This document shows positions 1 to 10,000 of a stretch of DNA of 64,000 nucleotides, piece by piece (positions within the stretch are counted from its first letter, which is position 1; every line of letters begins with the position of its first letter). Position numbers and translations under genes: made by a program. Source of the DNA: Phoronis australis. Lineage: Eukaryota > Phoronida > Phoronidae. A model generated the notes under the pieces. The model worked only from the letters and a program-made list of their open reading frames with translations. It did no database searches and had not been told where the DNA came from. The stretch lies in NCBI GenBank assembly GCA_002633005.1, contig NMRA01000109.1:782624-846623 (forward strand), read 5' to 3'.

Positions 1-861
1 CTGTAACCATGCTCTGTTAAAAATGAAGTTTCATTTACACTTAAGTGCATTAAACGGAACGTGGCTGAGAGAAAATTTGCTGCCTAAATACTCTTTCTGT
101 TTTTCATAGATGATCTTTAATACTACAAGCATTACAAGCACCTGGCTGCTTATGGTATTTATGGTGATGTGCAAAACTAAGTGAGAAATAATTATACAAA
201 TATCTGTTGGGGCAGTAATATACTCAGACTTATACGCATTAGGTCACGTGATGTGGCTAACTGACCAGACTTAAAAATATTTTTAAAATATTATTAACAT
301 TTTGCGGAGAGTTAAAAGGGAATGCCATGACAGTAAAAATAAAAATAAACAAATCAACTAAATATGTGACACCCAGGCAGTATTTCATTTCTGAAGTGAC
401 CTTTATACATACTCACTAGCTGTTCATTTTTATTTCTAAGTTCTTCATGGATGTGTGATTCAAAAATTTAATGTCAGTTACCTACAGCTGCTATGAACCT
501 GCATTCGTTTGATTTAGATCACTAACCAATGCAAGACTGATCTCAAGTTGTTCCTAATCCAGATGAGATGTGGTTTCTGTGGTTGGAAAGAACTGATAAT
601 TCATTATTGTTTGGGACTTCGCTCAGTGCATAAAATGACAAGCCACCTTATAGAATCTGGTCAGAAGCGTTAATTAACCACAACTTCTTTCCAAGCCCAA
701 AATCACCTATAATTTGACTAAGTAGCAATGTGAGGGGTCTTAATCAAAGGATAGCTTTTTATGCTGGAAGCTGAGTTTATAGCCACTTTAGTGTCTTGAT
801 TCCTAAACACGTTTATGTTGAATGAAACATAAGCTCAATGGCCACGTATGCATAATTTCAG
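1..861 (+). other. intron of the FREM-like gene (3' part)
   Basis: No coding exon recognised. The stretch ends in a TTTCAG-type acceptor just before the first recognised Calx-beta exon, so it is read as the right-hand part of an intron whose donor lies to the left of the window. Confidence 0.6.
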
Positions 862-1059
862 TGCCCACATTTGAGTTCAAGGAGGCACTCTACACGGTTA
901 ATGAGAATGATGGTAGGGTCATCACCACTATCATTCGTCGTGGTGACATAAGTCATGCTGCCAAGGTGCGCTGCTTCACACGTCAGGGAACGGCGCAGGT
1001 GATGATGGATTATGATGAGAGAATGGACACGGATGAGTCATATATTGAATTCCAACCAG
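862..1059 (+). CDS. FREM-like exon: most of a Calx-beta repeat
   Basis: Flanked by a TTTCAG acceptor and a GTGAGT donor. It starts with the last two bases of a split codon and ends phase 1. It encodes the A-to-D strands of a Calx-beta repeat: a P-x-F-E-F start, a V-N-E-N-D turn, and a G-T-A-Q..D-Y-D-E core ending in F-Q-P-G. This is the first exon recognised in the window. Confidence 0.82.
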
Positions 1060-4000
1060 GTGAGTGACTGTTGGGGAAAATAGCCTTAATCGCTTGGATA
1101 CTCAACACTCACTTAGTGGTGCTGATGAAGAAAATTATTTGCTCTTTTTATCATCTGAATATGTTGAGAACGGAATGTATTTCATCGGCGTTAAGCATTT
1201 TGTTGATAGCCATGAGTACCAGGTCACTACCTGGTTCCAGGGGTTTCTATGTGTAGGACTTGCTGCACTTGCATCACCCAGTGAATTTCAAGTTCGTCAT
1301 TAGACAATTGCTTTTCTGTCTGATATTGTGATGACCTGCTGAAATAAGCCATGTAGCAATAGAGCTGAATCAACATTCAATGCCACTAACAGTTCTTAGT
1401 TGGATGTCACTTTAAAGCACTAATGTGTTTCACTCTTGAAATTTTCGATCAACAGACTGTCAAATTATCACTTTTTTGTGGATGATATTTAAAAACTCTT
1501 GCCTATCCTAGCATTAGAATATCCATGAAGTTGAACCCTGTCTGTTTGGTCACACAGAATTGAAATTTGAGTCACTCAGAAGTTACGTTTGCTCCTTAAC
1601 TGCAGCAAAGAGCTCCGTATTTGGAATATACCTGTTTCTAACCCACATTGACCATTTTGCAGGCGAGGTCCAGAAGCAGTGCATAGCGTTGTTGATGGAC
1701 GATGAGATCTATGAACCTGAGGAGCAGTTCCGATTGGTCCTTGGCCAGCCAACCAGTGAGCTGCCTGGTGGGGGCAAGTTGGGAAGGCAGAACTACACAG
1801 TGATCAAAGTCAAAGATGATGGCGACAGTGAGTGTTTAAGTGACAGATGGAGAATTAGTAGGGTATCTCTTATTGTTGCTGTTTTAAGCAGCTTTCAACT
1901 GGCCTATCACACAAACCAATTTTTGGTTTAGACTATGTATTGTTATGAACTCTGGTGGTCTCTCATGTTGTTCCTTAGTCAAAGCTGTATTCCAAGAGAT
2001 AGTTTTCATGTATTCTGCTTCATACTACTTAAAAGAGATCTAAAACGTCTTTTATAGAAAAAGCTTGTGTAATTTTAAGTTTGGCCTTAATTCTCAAAGA
2101 ACAGACTATATATTTGAATTTGTTGTAGAATACAATGTTGCGCTTGAAATTCCAAGTGGCAAGAATTGTATGATGACACTTGGCTTGTCACCTCACAATC
2201 CTGCTGCTGCCTTGTGGTTTGGTAATTGGCCTAATTGTATTGCACACGGCAGAATTAATGAGGAAAATGACAATATTGAACAAACGCTTGAGGTTGTAAG
2301 TCCCATTTCTTGTCCGATTTTCAAAATTCAAAAACACAATCATGTGTACTTTTCACGCACTATTCAAATAGGCTCTTTACAAAGTTTCAAAACGGAAATT
2401 TAAAAATACTGTTGTCACCCCTAATGTGTTTATGATGGATCTGATTATCTAGAGAAAGAGGCACTGTAATTAACTACAACAGCATGGTGTCTTTGGTCAA
2501 TGCCAGCAGACTTCGAGGTACGCAAACCAGTCGAGTTGCACAATCTCTACCAGTGAGGGTGTCAACTTAGTGTTCTTTACATGATATTCCAAAGTACCCA
2601 AAGTACAATTAATGACTCCGTGCATAAACCTTATCATTGCTTTCATCTTCAGAGCCAGTCATCAAGTTCCTTCAGACAAGATTCACCATTAGAGAACCTC
2701 AAGTGCCTGGAGATATTGCCGTGGTTACCATACCAGTTGTGCGGGAGGGTGACCTGTCGCAGACGTCGATTGTGAGGGTGCACACAAAAGACGGATCTGC
2801 CAAAGCAGGGACTGATTACATGGGATTCTCTCGAGGTATGACTCTTCAACAGCAATGCCTTTCAACAAATATTATTGTTTTATTGTTGTTATTAATATCA
2901 GTTTATGATTTTTTTTACAAAATAGAGTCTTGACACTTGATTTTCTTGTGCTTTATTTCCATGAAGTGGAAAATTTTAAATAGTTTCTATAAACCGCATA
3001 CAACTAAAAATGTCATTAGATACAAAATTGACATCTGGTTTTTAAACTGGGAACGCTTCATTCTGACTTCTTTATTTGATAACATATATATTTACAATGC
3101 ATGCATTCAAATGTTACACAATGTAGAGAGGCATATTGAATAAATATATAATTTAGGTTATATTAACACAAGTAAGAATAAATATAAAAATGTGCAACTT
3201 ATTGGTATAGCATCAAAAAGTAATGAAACTTATTTCTGTGATTGCCCATTGTTTTCGTTATGGACAACAATTTTTTTTACTTGGCAGAGCTTGAGTTCAG
3301 CGCAAACATATCACGTATTGACGTCCAAGTGGAGGTGATGTATGACAAAGAGCGAGAACTGAGGGAGGTACTCACAGTGCACCTGAGGAATGACAAGAAC
3401 CTGATCGCTGATATCAAGGTAAGCAAACTGAGGGAGGTACTCACAGTACACACGATGAATGACAAGAACCTGACACCTAGTGCCAAGTATGCTCATTTTA
3501 CAACAGACAGTCGTATTCAACCCCCGTGTCTATACATTCCATCTCTATAATCTCATTAAGGTAGAAGAAATGCCTCATGAAAGCTAAGGTATTGGGACTT
3601 GTTCGCTGTGTTGACATGAAATTGACGTAACAAATCCCCACTCATTTCTCTTGTAACTTATTACACTTAGGTCTGAGTACCTTAAATTCTGTTGAAATGA
3701 AGTTGGTCGCTGTTTACTGAATGCTATATTTTGGATACTTCAACAGAACAAGAAAGCTACAGTGTACATTGAAGAGGTGAATAAGCTTGCAGATGTGACT
3801 TTCCCATCTACTCCCATGGTGGTCTCTCTCAAGGATTACGACAGTGTGAAGACGGCTGGTCGGCCAGTGCCTGGCTACCCTGTCATTTGTATCACGGTTA
3901 GTACATCTCATACATCTTGCGAAATCTACCAGATTGACCTGCTTACACAAATTGAGTCTTTTTTAATAGTTTATAGTAATGTCATACACATGAAGGAGAG

Positions 4001-7000
4001 TATGATTTTTTGACACATTCACACGCACATGCACACAAGCATATTTTGAGACCAGATACTAAATGTTACATTAGCTAATAGTCAACGAAACCAAAGAAAC
4101 AGAGGGTCATCTACTAAATTAGACATATTCACGGTTTCTGGCATAAATGGTCAGACACAATTCCTTTCTAAAACGTTCAATTGAAGGAGTAATATTTCTA
4201 AGCCTGCGGTGGCAAATGCGATACTTTCCCAAATGAGCAAATTAATTACATCCTATTCATGTCGTTTACCAAAGAAAACATTGTCGACAAGAAAATAAAT
4301 ACTTTTAGGGTTTTTTGAAAATAACCGTGGAAACTTATACCTAATAAATAATTCTTGTTTACTGGGGGGTGGGGGTAGAGACAACTGACCTTAATAATCT
4401 ATTTCCATTAGAATAATGTTTACTTTTGATTGCTTTGGACAGAAACTATACAGAATGTACTTGTCTTGTTCTGTTATAAATGTGATAAAAATGAACATTG
4501 TACCTAAATTTGTTATTCAGGCTTGTGACCCACGTTATCCTGACTTTGCCAAAACTGGTCCTATATGCGCTGCCGAGGGCATCAATGACACGATGACACG
4601 GTTCAGATGGAGGTTGTCGGCACCGACAGGAACAGACGGTGTGACTAGCGGCATGCGTGATGTGGCGTTCACTACATTCTTCACCAGCCCCTACAAGATT
4701 ACACTTGATAGTATCTACTTTGGAGCAGGTATAGTGATGTTTGGAGTATTAAAATGAGGACCGGGGATTGTTGCGCACTTGACTGTACGAGCTTTGGATG
4801 AAGACTTACTGATTTGAGAGAGAAGGGGCCTTGGGGGTGGGAGAGTTTATATCTCTGCTTGAATATTCAGTGTCACTGTTGTTCATTGTGCTGGTCACAA
4901 ATTTATTCTTTCTGTCAAAAAAGGTACTTGTAAACTAGTGTAAGCAGCCGGGTTTACCTGAGCGCATATTCTAGTAATAGATACATTCTTTTATGAAAAC
5001 ACCCAAACTCAGCTTAATGCCTGCTTGATTTGTATGTATCTTAATTTATCTAGATACCTTGGACATTATCCGGTATGAATATGATATATCTTAGTTTGAG
5101 TTTATCATTAAGGATGTTGTTGCGGCTCTCCATAGGTAGCCGAGTGCAGTGTGCGGCACGTGCTGTTAATGCCAACGGGGACATTGGTCTGGAGACGTCC
5201 AGTAACATTGTGAGTGTGGCTACTGACCAAGGCATATGTGAGCCGCGTGTCAGTGGGTCAGTCGGTGCAGAGCCGTTCACTTCAAAGGTTAAGTACACAG
5301 GTGAGTTGATGATGGGTGACTGGTGGTGCTAGAAAGGTTCTGTGCAATGTGAAAGTTTCAAGTGCTTCATAATACCTTTCTAGTCTTTATCAGACAGAAG
5401 GCCAAAATAATTGGTGTTTTATGTTTTTAATATACATGTGACAAATATTAGCATCTGTTGTTTAGTTGACTAATCAGATGCATCCAAGTGAAAATCCATA
5501 ACTTCATTATGGCATAAGTTAAGTGATTGGAGTTTAGATTCTCTATCAAGTGACGAAGTTACAGGTAATACAGGAAATTGTCACACTTTATAAACAGTGC
5601 AAATGATGTGCAGGCATATGTGATGAATTCATATTTTATGCCGTGAAATAATGTACAATTGACTGTTTTCAGGCCCTGATGACCCAGACCACCCCAACAT
5701 GGTGCAAGTGTCAGTGACCATCCCTCACCGTGACGGCATGTTGCCTATTATCTCAACACGTCAACTGTCTAACTTTGAGATTATCCTCAGTCCTGACGGT
5801 CTGCGTCTAGGCCAGCACAAATGCTCCAATCTGCTAGACTACGAGGAGACTACGACAAGGGCTGGGTTCATCACCTCAGACATTAGGAATGCAGGGGTGG
5901 TTGGTGAGGTCGAACCTTATCAGTACAACAGCAATCTGAGGTCAGAGAAAGCTCTGCGGTTTTACAGGTAAGTGCAGTTTTTGTTGTTGTTATAGATCAC
6001 TTGTCCTATTTGTTGATCTTACGTAAGCCTTTGATTCAGTGTGCCAATAATGTGATTGCAACGCCATCATTAAATAATTTTGATTTTTATTTTCTCAGTT
6101 GTCTTGTGTTACTATGTACAAAAGCAATGCATTATAGTTAGTTGCAAGAAATATTATATGGAATATAAAGTGTGTCATGGTAAGAACCATGAGAAAATAG
6201 TCAGCAATAATATGACAACCATTAATAAAAATGGTTTTTGCTTGTACTCTTTGGGCCATTATAGCAAGGTAGTTGAATGAACATTGTACTGAATTTAGTA
6301 AAAGAATCTATTTATATTGAATGTACTTACAGGAACCTGGACATGGAAGCTTGTCTATGGAACTTTGTGTCCTATTATGACATGTCAGAGTTGATAACGG
6401 ATTGTGGTGGCAGTATAGATACTGACGGACAGGTAAGAGGGTTAGCTATTATTCACCTGGGCTGGTTGATATAAGGGTCTTTCCCATACAGTTAACTTCA
6501 CTAGTATCAAAGCTTCGAATTTAACTGTGTTTAACCGTTAAGTTAAGCGTTAGTGTTCCCATCAACTTTGGAGTTATAATTCAGCAAATTTATCGCAAGA
6601 TGGCGCTAACATGACTTTGGTCATAGGGTTTCGATGTTTTTGACAGTGCTTGCCATCAAAAATGGCAAAGACCTCTCCCTATCTCCAGATGGAAATTAGA
6701 ATGTCACAAGGCAGCTGGCAGTTACCATGTTGGGGCGATGACGATGTGCTACAAAGCGACCTATTAAATAATTTCACTCTTACACAGGCTAACAGCTGAT
6801 CCAAACAAAGGCGATATGGCTTAGCGGGAACTTCAAGGATTTTTTAATGCATAGAATCCAGCAGATGTGTGGATAAATTGAAACAGAATGCTTATACCGC
6901 CAAAATAATAATTAGAACAAAATATTAACAAATTTAACCAGTCACCGCCCGCTCTTGGCAAATGCAGGCACTGTGACCCCTGCTGATAACTCCGATGGCA

Positions 7001-10000
7001 TGAATGTTAAGTGTTCTCATTGTAGCAAAGCATCGACGCTTCACTGTTAAATCCATCTCTACTTCGGAGTTAATTTGCCCTGTGAAATTCGATTCAAGAC
7101 CGAAGCTAAGTGTTCCCATTGAGTGAAGCTTCAGCAGCACTGAAGCTTCGGAGGCAGTGGGAAAGGCTTCTTAGTCATCATAATGTTGTTGCTATTATGT
7201 ATATTAAAGATAAATTTATACTGTATACGATAGTTTGAAAGTCATCTAATAGATAAGGGAGTATTATGAAGCTGCACTGATATTAGTAACAATATTTATG
7301 TAAGTAGTAAGGATAATTGGTTAGGGTAGGTTAATTATAATGATCCATACTAATCCAAACTTCGGTATAAACATGAGGAAACTTTTTGTTTGAAAGCTTG
7401 ATACAGAGTCACTCGTAGTGTAAAAACACTCTCCTTTCTTCAGCTATGTAGCAAAACATCGAGAGACATAACAAATTAAAACACTAGCTATAATTCAAGA
7501 CAGCATATATAGTTACTACAGCTAGTGTTTTAATTTGTGTTTTGTTTAGTTGTATATTCAAGTAAGTTTGTGTTAACAAATGCTGCTACAGAACTATACT
7601 GATTCATACTATTCACACTCCATTTAAAGTCTATCCTGCATGCCACTTCACTTGACTGTACTTACCTTGACTGTACTTACCTTGATTATCCACTCTTCAG
7701 GTGCGTGATGTGACACAGTCATACGTCTCTGTGACCGTGCCCCTCTATGTTTCCTATGTGTTTCACTCGCCTGTCGCCCTTGGCGGCTGGCAGAACAATG
7801 ACCTCAGCACTCAGCTTAAGCTGCAGTTTGTCTACGACACTGCCATCTTGTGGCAGGATGGGATAGGTGCTGAGGATCAAAGCAGCGATGACGAGAACTC
7901 AGGACTTCAAGGTGAGCAGTTGTGCATTGAATCAGTTAAAGTAAAAATAAATGTGTGTAGTATAATTTTGACGTCTATTTTTGATGCATGAGTTCAGTAA
8001 CAGAGTTCACAATTTGATTGAGGAAATCACATGACTAAATTACCTGCAGTATGCAGGACTGGCTAACTGAATTGGTTTAGTAAAAAATTAATATAAGATT
8101 CTAGGCATCAGTAATGTATTTTTTTTGTCCTTACTAGCCGTGGAAGAGCCTCAGCAATTAAGGCTCTGAACTTGACTCCAGTTACAGTAAAGTTAAAATC
8201 AAAGTCAGTAATAAACTATCATTAATAAAATCTTGTCTAACCATTACTTTGGGTCATTTCATGAAAGCTCACTCTGAAGGTTTTTGGTGTCATTGTTAGA
8301 CTGCCATCTACAGCAATATTCTTTCATTCTTTGCAGGTTACTTATACCCAACAAGTATGAGAATTAATTCTGAAGGACGCCTGGTGGTTAACTTCAGAAC
8401 TGAGGCACGATTTAGAGGGCTATTTGTGCCGACGCACCCTGGTAAGTTCTGGGAGACTGTACCAAATGTGTTTTGCTTTCATAATCTGTCACAGAGATCA
8501 ACGGTTTTATCTTAAGTCATGGTATAGTCACAATTTTTTACTGTACAGTAGAGGTCGGCAGGTATTACTATTATCATGATACTCTTGTCGTGTGGTTCAC
8601 ACTGTTATTGCAGCAACAGTAATCAGATTCTATGTTCCACAACAACAGCAAAACTTCTGAAGTTTGTTTATGACTTTAAAAGATGCTAAATCGTTTTCCG
8701 CAGTAGTTTTTCATCTTAAAGCATTTCATTTCATTTTCTTATCAATAACTAAGTTTTACAGATGCATTTTTGACTTGCATGCGTTTTCTTAATATATCCT
8801 TGGAAGACCAAATATCTCTTGCTTTTTGTAAACAAATTTGCAACTGTTTCTTTTTTCAGGAACCTCAGTGAGGTCTGTGGTAACCTCAGAGAACCGCCCC
8901 CAGTTGACCTTCACCTTGGAGTTGTTGCGTAGTGAACCAACATATGCTCAACCTGAGCAGTCGTGGGAGTTTACGTCAGACTTGGCGGTAAGCAAACTAG
9001 ACAAGAAAGAAAATCATTAATTTATGAAAGAAAGTTCATGGTTCTGGAACATTTGTTTTGGCAGTGAGATTCGCAGTGTTTGTCTAGTTTATTTTTGTGG
9101 GTTTGATGAATTTGTTTCATGATCATAATTTACCAATTAAAAGCTGAATAAAATGATACCCTAAAAATATAAAAAACATGTGATTAATGTTGTCAATGGT
9201 ACCTGCTTGTTAAGTGTTTTTTCCAACAAAAATGAGTTTACTAATTAAAACAACCTCAAGAAAAAATACACGTGTTTGAGGTTTATAGCCTTTAAGTTTA
9301 AAGCAAGTTTATAATAACAGGTTTGAGACAGTTAACATGCCACGCGCATTCACCACATGGTGCTGCCTTGGAAATTCTCCTCATTTCAAAATTTGCAGTA
9401 TATATTGCTTCTAACCTTGCAACACAAAATCCAAACACCAGATCTCTCCATTTCATGTAGATGATTGTCTCCACACAACAGCCGCATTAGTTGTGAGCCC
9501 GGGATATTCACACGTTGTCTTTGATTGCAGATTTGTCACATAATGTCTTACACTGATTGGTCATTGATTGCAGATTTGTCATATAATGTCTTACACTGAT
9601 TGGTCATTGATTGCAGATTTGTCACATAATGTCTTACACTGATTGGTCATTGGCTAGTGATCAGTTAGATGCACATCCACACTGATTTCAGTCTTTATTG
9701 TTAGTCTGTCTTTCCAGGTGCGTGATTACTCTGGCATGTACAAGATTTCGCTCATTCCATGCACCGTGCCTCTGGATCAGTCCTACTCACTGCCTGTCAC
9801 GTGTAACCCACGCGAACTTATGAACTTTGACCTACAAATCCGCTTCCAACAAGTCAGCGACCCGGTCGCTGCAGAGTACAGCCTGAACACGCAGTTCTAT
9901 CTGATTCGACAGCGCGGTCTGTGGTTATCAGATGGCTCAAATGGATTGGACCAATCAGATTCATCGTTTGGACCTGACGACCAACTTTACGGACGCATCA

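Noticed and set aside
2065-2403. 112-codon open frame on the + strand in a FREM intron
   Set aside because: No similarity to the family, and the neighbouring exons join in frame without it.
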